Positions 23,456 to 31,603 of a stretch of 64,000 nt of DNA are shown here, one piece after another. Position 1 is the stretch's first letter, and every line of letters starts with the position of its first letter. The position numbers and the translations under genes were made by a program. The DNA lies in assembly GCF_045291395.1 (NCBI RefSeq), contig NZ_CP152342.1, positions 4,154,001-4,218,000 on the forward strand, read 5' to 3'. The notes under the pieces are model-generated. The model saw nothing but the letters and a program-made list of their open reading frames with translations, had not been told where the DNA came from and made no database searches. This DNA comes from MR-S7 sp000400995 (GTDB taxonomy: Bacteria > Pseudomonadota > Gammaproteobacteria > Burkholderiales > Burkholderiaceae_C).

Positions 23456-24460
23456 TCACTTCTTGGCCATGAAGCCGGCCGACTTCATGATTTCCGCATG
23501 GCGGGCCTCATCCTTGGCGAGGAAGTCCGCGAACTGCTGGCCCACCATGAAGTCGGGACGCAGCGCGTTCTTCTCCAGGTACTCCTTGAACTCGGGCGTC
23601 TCCACCACCTTCTTGAGCAGGTCGGCGTAGAACTGGGTCTGCTCCGCCGTCACGCCGCCCGGCAGGAAGAAGCCGCGCAGCATGTTGTAGGACACGTCCA
23701 GCCCCTGCTCCTTGCAGGTGGGAATGTCGGCCCAGCCCTGGGTTTCGGTGACCTTGGCGGTGTAGCCCGAGCGCTTGTCGGAGAACAGGCACAGCGCCCG
23801 CACCTGTCCCGCGCGCCATTGCGCGATCGACTCGCTGGGGTTGTTGGTGTTGGAGTCGATGTGCTTGCCCACGAGCTGGGTGCTGGCCTCGCCGCCGCCC
23901 TTGTATGGGATATAGGTGAATTTCACGCCCGCCTTCTGCTCTACCGAAGCGGTGATCACCTGGTCCTCGCGCTTGGAGCTGGTGCCGCCCATCTTGAGCT
24001 TGCCGGGCGCCTTCTTCACCTCCGCCAGGTAGTCGCCCGCGGTCTGGTAAGGCGTGGCCGCGTTCACCCACAGCACGAACTCGTCCTGCGCGACCATGCC
24101 CACGGGCGTGAGGTCCTTCCAGTTGAAGGGCAGGCCCGTGGCCATGGGCACGGTGAAGATGGCGGTGGAGCCGACCAGCACCTTGTGCGGGTCCTTGGCC
24201 GCGCTCTTCACGTCCAGGATGCCCTCGGCGCCGGAGGCGCCCGCCTTGTTCTGGATCACGATGGGCGTTTTCACCAGCTCGTGCTTGGTGATGGCCGCCT
24301 GGATGACGCGCGCCATCTGGTCGGAGGCGCCTCCGGGCGAGAACGGCACCACGAACTCGACGGCCTTGGTGGGCGCCCAGTCGGCATGCGCGGAGCCCAG
24401 CAGGCTCAGCAACGAGATGGCGGCGCCGGCGACGGCGCGGACGGGGTTTCTTGCGTACAT
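23456..24460 (-). CDS. tctC: Tripartite tricarboxylate transporter receptor TctC (Bug family)
   Basis: About 334 aa with a Sec signal peptide ending near GSAHADW. WAPTKAVEFVVPFSPGGASDQMARVIQ and NKAGASGAEGILDVKSAAKD are family hallmarks. The ligand-binding Asp of Bug proteins that bind carboxylates is plausible, but I cannot assign specificity. RBS GAGGAAG precedes the ATG at 24460. First gene of tctC-tctB-tctA. Divergent from the FAD/Fe-S oxidoreductase across 263 bp holding a GntR-type palindrome, so substrate uptake and oxidation are probably co-regulated. Confidence 0.93.
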   Translation of the reverse strand: MYARNPVRAVAGAAISLLSLLGSAHADWAPTKAVEFVVPFSPGGASDQMARVIQAAITKHELVKTPIVIQNKAGASGAEGILDVKSAAKDPHKVLVGSTAIFTVPMATGLPFNWKDLTPVGMVAQDEFVLWVNAATPYQTAGDYLAEVKKAPGKLKMGGTSSKREDQVITASVEQKAGVKFTYIPYKGGGEASTQLVGKHIDSNTNNPSESIAQWRAGQVRALCLFSDKRSGYTAKVTETQGWADIPTCKEQGLDVSYNMLRGFFLPGGVTAEQTQFYADLLKKVVETPEFKEYLEKNALRPDFMVGQQFADFLAKDEARHAEIMKSAGFMAKK

Positions 24461-24560
24461 GGCTTGTCTTCCTCGGTGGGGTGGTGGGCTGGAATGGCTG
24501 CAGCGGCTCCGGCGTGCCGCCGCGCAGACGCGAGACATTCCTTGCGAAGGCAGGGCACAG

Positions 24561-24574
24561 TTTTGCATTCAAAA
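24561..24574. promoter_or_regulatory. Candidate GntR/FCD operator in the tctC-oxidoreductase divergent promoter
   Basis: TTTTGCATTCAAAA matches 13 of 14 bases of the palindrome TTTTGCATGCAAAA at 20473-20486. A second AT-rich partial dyad (GAATACAAAATTC) follows near 24630. The remaining intergenic sequence shows nothing else I can assign. Confidence 0.6.
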
Positions 24575-24723
24575 GACAAATGCAAATCATGGATTTCCCT
24601 GAATCACAGAGGATTGGCGCATTGTGTTTATGAATACAAAATTCAAATTGACACCATCCCACGTTCCGGCGGATGCTCGGGCCATCCACGACCGCGCCGC
24701 GCATCCCCACCCAGAAAGCCGCC

Positions 24724-27700
24724 ATGCACAGAGATCCGCAAGCCCGCCTCGCCCCTGCGGGGACCGTCCTCCCGTCCAACGAAGTCAGCCACGCGCTGGA
24801 ACAGCGCCTGCGCAAGGAGACGCAGGCGGAGGTGATGTTCGACGCCGCCTCGCGCGGCCGCTACGCCACGGATGCGTCGATCTACCAGATCATGCCGGTG
24901 GGGGTCATGGTGCCGAAGACGGAGGACGACATCGCCACCGCCCTGGCCGTCGCGCGCGACCTGCAGGTGCCCGTGCTGCCGCGCGGCGGCGGCACCAGCC
25001 AGTGCGGCCAGACCACGGGCGCGGCGCTGGTGGTGGACAACACCAAGCACTTCCGCAAGGTGCTGCACGTCGATCCGCAGGCGGGCACGGCCACGGTGGA
25101 GCCCGGCATCGTGCTCGACCACCTCAACGCGCAGCTCAAGCCGCACGGCCTGTGGTACCCGGTGGACGTGTCCACCAGCGCGCAGGCCACGCTGGGCGGC
25201 ATGGCGGGCAACAATTCGTGCGGCTCGCGCTCCATCGCCTACGGCAACATGGTGCACAACGTGCTGGGCGCCAGCGCCTGGCTGTCCAGCGGCGAGCTGC
25301 TGGACTTCGGGCCCGTGGCGGCCTTGCGCGGGCGCGCGGCGCAGATCGCGGCCTTCGTGCGTGACCTGGCGGGCCAGCACCGCGCCGAGATCGAGGCGCG
25401 CTGGCCCAAGGTGATGCGCCGCGTGGCGGGCTACAACCTGGACATCTTCCACAACCAGAGCGAGCGGCCCTACACCGCCGACGGCTCGGTGAACCTCGCG
25501 CACCTGCTCATCGGCTCCGAGGGCACGCTGGCCTACACGCGCAGCCTCACCCTGCAACTGGCCGAGCTGCCGCGCGCCAAGGTGCTGGGCGTGGTGAACT
25601 TTCCCACCTTCCACGCGGCGATGGACGCGGCGCAGCACATCGTCAAGCTCGGCCCCTGCGCGGTGGAGCTGGTGGACCGCACCATGATCGACCTGGCGCT
25701 CACCAACCCGGCCTTCCGCCCCACCATGCAGACGGCGCTGATCGACGGCACGCCCGCCGCCATCCTGCTCGTGGAATTCGCCGGGCCCGAGAAGGCCGGC
25801 CTGCGGCCCAAGCTCGACCAGCTCGTGGAGCTGATGGGTGACCTGGGCCTGCCCGGCAGCGTGGTGCGCATGCCCGAGGACGCGCCGCAGAAGAACCTGT
25901 GGGAGGTGCGCAAGGCCGGCCTGAACATCATGATGAGCCTCAAGGGCGACGGCAAGCCGGTGAGCTTCATCGAGGACTGCGCCGTGCCCCTGGAGCACCT
26001 GGCCGAGTACACCGACGCGCTCACCGAGGTCTTCGCGCGCCACGGCACGCGCGGCACCTGGTACGCCCACGCCTCCGTGGGCACGCTGCACGTGCGCCCC
26101 ATCCTCGACATGCGCGTGGACGGCCCCGAGGGCGGCGCCGCCAAGATGCGCGCCATCGGCGAGGAGGCGGCGGAGCTGGTGCGCAAGTACAAGGGCGCCT
26201 ACAGCGGCGAGCACGGCGACGGCCTGTGCCGCGGCGAGTGGATCGGGTGGCAGTTCGGCCCCGCGATCAACGAGGCCTTCCGCGCCATCAAGCAGCACAT
26301 GGACCCGGCCGGCCTGTTCAACCCCGGCAAGATCATCGACCCGCCGCGCATGGACGACGGCGCGCTCTTCCGCTTCGCACCGCCCAGCGCGCCGCGGCCC
26401 TACCAGCGCATTCCCATCACGCCCGTGCTCGACTGGTCGGCCTGGAACGTGAACGCCGACCCGGTGACCGAGGAAGTCACCGCGCCCGGCACCGGCGGTG
26501 ACGTGACCGGCGGCTTCGCCAAGGCCGTGGAGATGTGCAACAACAACGGCCACTGCCGCAAGTTCGACGCGGGCACCATGTGCCCGAGCTACCGCGTCAC
26601 GCGCGACGAGCAGCACGTCACGCGCGGGCGGGCCAACACGCTGCGCCTGGCGCTGTCGGGCCAACTCGGCCCCGACGCCTTCACCAGCGAGGCGATGCGC
26701 GAAACCATGGACCTGTGCGTGGGCTGCAAGGGCTGCAAGCGCGACTGCCCCACGGGCGTGGACATGGCGAAGATGAAGATCGAATTCACCGCGCACTACA
26801 AGCGCCGCCACGGCCACACGCTCAAGGACCGGCTCATCGCCCGCCTGCCCGAGTACGCCGCCAGCGCCAGCCGCATGCCCTGGCTCATGAACCTGCGCAA
26901 CCGCCTGCCCGGCGCCGCCTGGCTGGGCGAGAAGCTGCTGGGCCTGTCGGCCCGCCGCAGCCTGCCCGCGTGGCGCAGCGACACCTTCTGGCGCATGCAG
27001 GAAGCCGACCGCGCGCTGTTCTCCAGCCATGCCGACACGCTCGCCGCCGCCCGCACCACGGGCAAGGCCGCCGTGCTGTTCGTGGACACCTTCAACGGCA
27101 CCTTCGAGACCGAGAACGCGCTGGCCGCCGCCCGCGTGCTGCACGCCGCCGGCTACGCCGTGCACACCGTCGAGAAGGGCCATGGCAGCCACCACTGCTG
27201 CGGCCGCACCTACCTGGCCGGCGGCATGGTGCAGGAGGCACGCGAGCGCATGGAGCAGCTCATCGACGCGCTGCTGCCCCTGGCGCGCGAGGGCGTGGCC
27301 GTGGTGGGGTTGGAGCCCTCGTGCCTGCTCACGCTGCGCGACGAGGCGCTGTCCCTGGGCCTGGGCGACAAGGCGGTCGCCGTGTCGCGGCAGGCACTGA
27401 TGTTCGAGGAATTCGTCGCGCGCGAGGCCCAGGCCGGGCGCTTCGCACTCGCGCTGCGCCCCGCCGGGCGGCAGGTGCTGCTGCACGGCCACTGCCACCA
27501 GAAGGCGTTCGGCGCGGTCACGCCCATCATGGAGGTGCTGAGGCTCATCCCCGAGACGCGCGCCGAGCTCATTGAAAGCTCCTGCTGCGGCATGGCCGGC
27601 AGCTTCGGCTACGAGGCCGCGCACATCGACGTGAGTCTGCAGATGGCCGAGGCCAGCCTGCTGCCCGCCATCCGCAAGCAGCCCGACGCCATCGTGGTGG

Positions 27701-27798
27701 CCGACGGCACGAGCTGCCGCCACCAGATCGCCGACGGCGCCGCGCGCGAGGCCATCCACGTGGCGCGGCTGCTGGAATCGCTCATGGCCCGTTCTTGA
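24724..27798 (+). CDS. FAD-binding and (Fe-S)-binding oxidoreductase (D-2-hydroxyacid dehydrogenase / YdiJ-like)
   Basis: About 1024 aa. Order of domains: PCMH-type FAD-binding domain (about 45-220, with LPRGGGTSQCGQTTGAAL), FAD-linked oxidase C-terminal domain (about 260-530), a 4Fe-4S ferredoxin-like domain (CRKFDAGTMCPSY near 605; DLCVGCKGCKRDCPTG near 662), then two CCG motifs (HHCCGRT near 822; SSCCGMAGSFGYE near 952). Such fused enzymes oxidise D-2-hydroxy acids (lactate, 2-hydroxyglutarate) and pass electrons to the quinone pool. The ATG at 24724 is favoured over 24673 by its RBS. Divergent from tctC, followed by a GMC oxidoreductase. Confidence 0.92.
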   Translation: MHRDPQARLAPAGTVLPSNEVSHALEQRLRKETQAEVMFDAASRGRYATDASIYQIMPVGVMVPKTEDDIATALAVARDLQVPVLPRGGGTSQCGQTTGAALVVDNTKHFRKVLHVDPQAGTATVEPGIVLDHLNAQLKPHGLWYPVDVSTSAQATLGGMAGNNSCGSRSIAYGNMVHNVLGASAWLSSGELLDFGPVAALRGRAAQIAAFVRDLAGQHRAEIEARWPKVMRRVAGYNLDIFHNQSERPYTADGSVNLAHLLIGSEGTLAYTRSLTLQLAELPRAKVLGVVNFPTFHAAMDAAQHIVKLGPCAVELVDRTMIDLALTNPAFRPTMQTALIDGTPAAILLVEFAGPEKAGLRPKLDQLVELMGDLGLPGSVVRMPEDAPQKNLWEVRKAGLNIMMSLKGDGKPVSFIEDCAVPLEHLAEYTDALTEVFARHGTRGTWYAHASVGTLHVRPILDMRVDGPEGGAAKMRAIGEEAAELVRKYKGAYSGEHGDGLCRGEWIGWQFGPAINEAFRAIKQHMDPAGLFNPGKIIDPPRMDDGALFRFAPPSAPRPYQRIPITPVLDWSAWNVNADPVTEEVTAPGTGGDVTGGFAKAVEMCNNNGHCRKFDAGTMCPSYRVTRDEQHVTRGRANTLRLALSGQLGPDAFTSEAMRETMDLCVGCKGCKRDCPTGVDMAKMKIEFTAHYKRRHGHTLKDRLIARLPEYAASASRMPWLMNLRNRLPGAAWLGEKLLGLSARRSLPAWRSDTFWRMQEADRALFSSHADTLAAARTTGKAAVLFVDTFNGTFETENALAAARVLHAAGYAVHTVEKGHGSHHCCGRTYLAGGMVQEARERMEQLIDALLPLAREGVAVVGLEPSCLLTLRDEALSLGLGDKAVAVSRQALMFEEFVAREAQAGRFALALRPAGRQVLLHGHCHQKAFGAVTPIMEVLRLIPETRAELIESSCCGMAGSFGYEAAHIDVSLQMAEASLLPAIRKQPDAIVVADGTSCRHQIADGAAREAIHVARLLESLMARS

Positions 27799-27873
27799 AA
27801 AAACATCAAAATCCGGCCCCAGCGCTTATACAGCAAGCGCTAGCAGCTATATAAAACATAGCTGCTAGCGCTT
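27799..27873 (+). repeat. R1 repeat (copy d) with a perfect 16-bp hairpin
   Basis: R1-type sequence follows the oxidoreductase stop. Its right half forms a perfect inverted repeat, AAGCGCTAGCAGCTAT (27835-27850) and ATAGCTGCTAGCGCTT (27858-27873), with a 7-nt loop. It lacks a T-run, so it is either a processing or stability hairpin or a weak terminator before the GMC gene. Confidence 0.75.
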
Positions 27874-27961
27874 TCCCTCTCGACACCCGCGCCGGGGCTC
27901 GCACAATGCGCCGCCAGCCCCTTGCACTTCTTTTCTTCCACCGCGCGGGCTGCCCTTATCC

Positions 27962-29632
27962 ATGAGCGACACCACCTTCGACTACATCATCATCGGCGGC
28001 GGCACGGCCGGCGCCCTGCTGTCCAACCGCCTGTCGGCCGACGCGAGGAACCGCGTGCTGCTCGTGGAGGCCGGCCGCAAGGACGACTACCACTGGATCC
28101 ACATCCCCGTGGGCTACCTCTACTGCATCGGCAACCCGCGCACCGACTGGCTCTACCAGACCGAGCCCGACGCGGGCCTGAACGGCCGCCAGCTGCGCTA
28201 CCCACGCGGCAAGACGCTGGGCGGCTGCAGCAGCATCAACGGCATGATCTACATGCGCGGCCAGGCGCGCGACTACGACCAGTGGGCGCAGATCACCGGC
28301 GACGATGCCTGGCGCTGGGACAACGTGCTGCCCGCCTTCCGCCGCCACGAAGACCACTGGCGCCTGGACCGCCCCGAGGGCGTGAACGAGAATTTCAAGC
28401 GCCTGCACGGCAGCAAGACCACCGGCGGCAGCGGCGAGTGGCGCGTGGAGAAGCAGCGCCTGCGCTGGGACGTGCTGGACGCCTTCGCCCAGGCCGCGCA
28501 GCAGGCCGGCATCCCCGCCACCGACGACTTCAACGGCGGCGACAACGAGGGCGTGGGCTACTTCGAGGTCAACCAGAAGGCCGGCTGGCGCTGGAACACC
28601 GCCAAGGCCTTCCTGCGCCCCACCTGCTACGGCCGGCCGAACTTCGAGATGTGGACCTCGGCGCAAGCCTCGCGCCTGCTCATCGAGACGCAGGCCGACG
28701 GCAGCCGCCGCTGCACCGGCGTGCAGGTCTGGACGGGCGAGGAGATGGTCACCGCCCACGCGCAGCGCGAGGTGATCCTGAGCGCGGGCGCGGTCAATTC
28801 GCCGCAGCTCCTGCAGCTCTCGGGCATCGGCCCCGGCGCGCTGCTGCAGCACCACGGCATCGCGGTGGTGCACGACCTGCCCGGCGTGGGCGCCAACCTG
28901 CAGGACCACCTGCAGATCCGCGCCGTCTACAAGGTCAAGGGCGTGCCCACGCTGAACGCGCTGGCCGGCACGCTGCTGGGCAAGGCGCGCATCGGGCTCG
29001 AATACGCATGGAAGCGCAGCGGGCCGATGAGCATGGCGCCCTCGCAGCTCGGCGCCTTCACGCGCAGCGACCCGGACCGGCCGCACGCCAACATCCAGTA
29101 CCACGTGCAGCCGCTGTCGCTCGAAGCCTTCGGCGAGCCGCTGCACGGCTTCCCCGCGTTCACCGCCAGCGTGTGCAACCTCAACCCCACGAGCCGGGGC
29201 AGCGTGCAGATCAAGAGCGCGGACTTCAAGGCCGCGCCCGCCATCGCGCCCAACTACCTCTCCACCCCCGAGGACCGGCAGGTGGCCGCCGACAGCCTGC
29301 GCGTCACGCGGCGCATCGTGGCCCAGCCCGCGCTCGCGCCCTACCAGCCCGAGGAATACAAGCCCGGCCCGCAGTACCAGAGCGACGAGGACCTGGCCCG
29401 CCTGGCGGGCGACATCGCCACCACCATCTTCCACCCCGTGGGCACCACCCGCATGGGCCGCGCCGACGACCCGATGGCCGTGCTGGACGCGCAGATGCGC
29501 GTGCGCGGCATCCAGGGCCTGCGCGTGATCGATGCCGGCGCCATGCCCACCATCACCAGCGGCAACACCAACTCGCCCACGCTGATGATGGCCGAGAAGG
29601 CGGCCGAATGGATCCGCGCGCAGCCGCGCTGA
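27962..29632 (+). CDS. GMC family oxidoreductase (choline/alcohol dehydrogenase-like)
   Basis: 556 aa FAD enzyme. Rossmann motif IIGGGTAGALLSNRLS at residues about 10-25, GMC signature GKTLGGCSSINGMIYMRGQ near 82-100, second signature GAVNSPQLLQLSGIGPG near 277, catalytic His in FHPVGTTRMG (about 489) and Asn in SGNTNSPTLMMAEKAA (about 537). It oxidises a primary alcohol; choline, aliphatic alcohols and polyethylene glycol are family substrates. It lies 163 bp downstream of the Fe-S oxidoreductase on the same strand, separated by an R1 hairpin repeat. A role in the same pathway is plausible but unproven. Confidence 0.93.
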   Translation: MSDTTFDYIIIGGGTAGALLSNRLSADARNRVLLVEAGRKDDYHWIHIPVGYLYCIGNPRTDWLYQTEPDAGLNGRQLRYPRGKTLGGCSSINGMIYMRGQARDYDQWAQITGDDAWRWDNVLPAFRRHEDHWRLDRPEGVNENFKRLHGSKTTGGSGEWRVEKQRLRWDVLDAFAQAAQQAGIPATDDFNGGDNEGVGYFEVNQKAGWRWNTAKAFLRPTCYGRPNFEMWTSAQASRLLIETQADGSRRCTGVQVWTGEEMVTAHAQREVILSAGAVNSPQLLQLSGIGPGALLQHHGIAVVHDLPGVGANLQDHLQIRAVYKVKGVPTLNALAGTLLGKARIGLEYAWKRSGPMSMAPSQLGAFTRSDPDRPHANIQYHVQPLSLEAFGEPLHGFPAFTASVCNLNPTSRGSVQIKSADFKAAPAIAPNYLSTPEDRQVAADSLRVTRRIVAQPALAPYQPEEYKPGPQYQSDEDLARLAGDIATTIFHPVGTTRMGRADDPMAVLDAQMRVRGIQGLRVIDAGAMPTITSGNTNSPTLMMAEKAAEWIRAQPR

Positions 29633-29639
29633 GCGCCTT

Positions 29640-29930
29640 CTAGCGGATGCCGCCCACGTAGCGCGGCGCGGGAGCCTCCCGCCGCTCCAGCAGGGGCTTG
29701 CGCGCGCTCGCCTCGGCCAGTGCCTCGGCCATGGCGCGCTCCAGCTTGGCGGCCCATTCGGCCAGCTCAGGCGCATCGTCCTGCTGGGCACGCTGGCGCG
29801 CGAAGCGGATGATCTCCTGCGCATAGTCGGCGTTGGCCGCCATCCATTCGGTGTCGGTCACCCGCCCCGTCCTGCGCCGCAGCAGCACGTGCAGGTGGGC
29901 GGCGATGGCCAGTCTGTCGCTGTCGTTCAT
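29640..29930 (-). CDS. Small conserved-looking hypothetical protein downstream of amt
   Basis: 96 aa, acidic-basic helical protein, starting MNDSDRLAIAAHLHVLLRRR and containing WMAANADYAQEIIRFARQRA. No signal peptide, membrane segment or known motif. A good RBS (GAGGAGCGGAC) precedes the ATG at 29930 and lies at the very end of the amt gene, 9 bp away, so it is cotranscribed with the ammonium transporter and may be under the same nitrogen control. Convergent with the GMC gene 7 bp away. Function unknown. Confidence 0.7.
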   Translation of the reverse strand: MNDSDRLAIAAHLHVLLRRRTGRVTDTEWMAANADYAQEIIRFARQRAQQDDAPELAEWAAKLERAMAEALAEASARKPLLERREAPAPRYVGGIR

Positions 29931-29939
29931 GTCCGCTCC

Positions 29940-31271
29940 TCAACCGCCCACGCGCTCGCGGTGCTGCGAAAGATCCAGGCCCGTGGCCTCGCCCTCCTCG
30001 TCCACGCGCAAACCCAGGGCGAAGTCCATCATCCAGAGCAGCACCAAAGAGGCCGCCAGGCTGAAGGCCAGCACCGCGCCCACGCTCAGGGCCTGGGTGA
30101 GCACGTTGCCCTCCACGCCGCCCACGGTGCGGCTGGCGAACACGCCCGTGAGCAGCGAGCCCACGATGCCGCCCACGCCGTGCACGCCGAAGACATCGAG
30201 CGAATCGTCTGCGCCCAGCAGGCGCTTGAGGGCCGTGGCGCCCCAGTAGCAGGCCAGCCCGGCCACGGCGCCGATGGCGAGCGCTGCGCGCGGCGTGACG
30301 AAGCCGGCCGCCGGCGTGATGGCCACCAGCCCCGCCACCAGCCCGGAGCACAGTCCCAGCAGCGAAGGCTTGCCGCGCAGCACGGCCTCGCCCAGCATCC
30401 AGGCCAGCGCGCCGGCCGCCGCGGCGATGTGCGTCACCGCCATCGCCAGGCCCGCGCGCCCGTCCGCGGCCAGGGCGGAGCCGGCATTGAAGCCGAACCA
30501 GCCCACCCACAGCAGCGCCGCCCCCGCCATGGTGAAGCCCAGGTTGTAGGGCTCGAAGGCCTCGCGCCCGTAGCCGCGCCGGGGGCCCAGGTACCACGCG
30601 CAGGCCAGCCCCGTCGCGCCGGCGTTGACGTGCACCACCGCGCCGCCGGCGAAGTCCAGCGCGCCCATGCGCGCCAGCCAGCCGCCCGGCTCCCACACCC
30701 AGTGCGCGATGGGTGCGTAGACCAGCAGCGACCACAGCCCGATGAAGACCAGCATCGGCGCGAAGCGCATGCGCTCCACGAAGGCGCCCACGACCAGCGC
30801 CGCCGTGATGATGGCGAAGGTGAGCTGGAACATGGCGTAGACCGACTCGGGGATGTGCGGCGCCACGTGGCTCACGGCCACACGCCCGGCCGCCAGGTCG
30901 AACTGCAGGCCGTCGAACCCCATGCGCGCGAACCCGCCCAGCCAGGCCGTGTCCGGCGTGAAGGCCAGCGAGTAGCCCGCCGCGAACCACAGCACGCTGA
31001 CCAGCGCGGCGATGGCCACCACACTGGCCATGGTGTTGAGCACGCTCTTGCGCCGCACCATGCCGGCGTAGAACAGCGCCACGCCCGGCAGCGTCATGAG
31101 CAGCACCAGCGCCGTGGCCGTGAGCATCCAGCCCGTGTCGGCCGCGCTGAGCGCCTGCGCGTCCACCATGCCGGGCCGCACGGGCGCGCCCGCGGCCTGC
31201 GCCTGCACGGCGCAGGGCAGCAGCCCCCAGCCCGCCACTCCCACCAGGACCCCATGCCATCCGTACCGCAT
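29940..31271 (-). CDS. amt: Ammonium transporter Amt
   Basis: About 443 aa. A cleavable signal sequence (residues 1-25, ending CAVQAQA) is followed by the 11-helix Amt fold. Family motifs: DTGWMLTATALVLLMTLPGVALFYAGMVRRKSVL, the pore His region, and DFAGGAVVHVNAGATGLA; DVFGVHGVGGIVGSLLTG near the C-terminus carries the second pore His. The ATG at 31271 has the RBS AAGGAGGG. A sigma54 -24/-12 element and an NtrC-like site lie upstream, so it should be induced under nitrogen limitation. No glnK is adjacent, unlike the usual glnK-amtB order. Confidence 0.94.
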   Translation of the reverse strand: MRYGWHGVLVGVAGWGLLPCAVQAQAAGAPVRPGMVDAQALSAADTGWMLTATALVLLMTLPGVALFYAGMVRRKSVLNTMASVVAIAALVSVLWFAAGYSLAFTPDTAWLGGFARMGFDGLQFDLAAGRVAVSHVAPHIPESVYAMFQLTFAIITAALVVGAFVERMRFAPMLVFIGLWSLLVYAPIAHWVWEPGGWLARMGALDFAGGAVVHVNAGATGLACAWYLGPRRGYGREAFEPYNLGFTMAGAALLWVGWFGFNAGSALAADGRAGLAMAVTHIAAAAGALAWMLGEAVLRGKPSLLGLCSGLVAGLVAITPAAGFVTPRAALAIGAVAGLACYWGATALKRLLGADDSLDVFGVHGVGGIVGSLLTGVFASRTVGGVEGNVLTQALSVGAVLAFSLAASLVLLWMMDFALGLRVDEEGEATGLDLSQHRERVGG

Positions 31272-31305
31272 CGCTCGCCCTCCTTGTAACGTCGGGAAAC
31301 GCATC

Positions 31306-31320
31306 GCACAAGTTGTGCCA
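31306..31320 (-). promoter_or_regulatory. Sigma54 (-24/-12) promoter of amt
   Basis: The minus strand reads TGGCACAACTTGTGC, with GG and GC separated by exactly 10 bp as required for sigma54. It matches TGGCAC-N5-TTGC at all but one key base. It predicts a start near 31294 and a short leader of about 24 nt that holds the RBS. Confidence 0.75.
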
Positions 31321-31383
31321 AACGGGAAAACGGGAGGTATCGGGGAGCGGGCGCCCTGTCCAGGGGGTGCGGGAAATCACCGA

Positions 31384-31400
31384 TGCACCATCGGGGTGCG
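31384..31400. promoter_or_regulatory. NtrC-type enhancer site upstream of amt
   Basis: TGCACC-ATCGG-GGTGCG matches the NtrC consensus TGCACC-N5-GGTGCA with one mismatch. Its centre is about 98 bp upstream of the predicted sigma54 start, the usual enhancer distance. The rest of the 332-bp amt/TSUP intergenic region holds this site, the sigma54 promoter and an orphan terminator. Confidence 0.7.
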
Positions 31401-31525
31401 ATGGTTACATTGCATGCACTCGAAGCGCGCCTCGGCACGCCACACGAGGGGACCGAGGAGACAGCCCTAAATTCCAAGAACACACAATCATTAGCATCCG
31501 CGTCGAGATGCTCGCAATTCCCAAG

Positions 31526-31551
31526 GCACCTGTGACCCAGGTGCTTTTTTT
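31526..31551 (+). terminator. Orphan intrinsic terminator upstream of the TSUP gene
   Basis: GCACCTG/CAGGTGC stem with a 5-nt loop and seven T, plus strand. No plus-strand gene precedes it in this intergenic region; the nearest is the GMC gene 1.9 kb away, with two opposite genes between. It ends 52 bp before the TSUP ATG. It therefore ends either a small RNA or a regulated leader. Confidence 0.85.
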
Positions 31552-31603
31552 GTCCTCCGGCGCCGCCCCGGGCGGGCTGCAGGGCGGTGCGACAATCCGG
31601 CGG

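Noticed and set aside
24643..27759. A 1038-codon open frame antisense to the FAD/Fe-S oxidoreductase
   Set aside because: It is a high-GC shadow: no family motifs, His/Ala/Gly/Arg-biased composition, and the sense gene has complete domains.
29767..31380. Minus-strand 537-codon frame over amt
   Set aside because: Out of phase with the clear Amt sequence; low-complexity translation.
31321..31603. Protein-coding extension of the TSUP gene upstream to 31313
   Set aside because: The frame is open, but crosses the NtrC site and a terminator hairpin and has no membrane character. The TSUP family starts at 31604.
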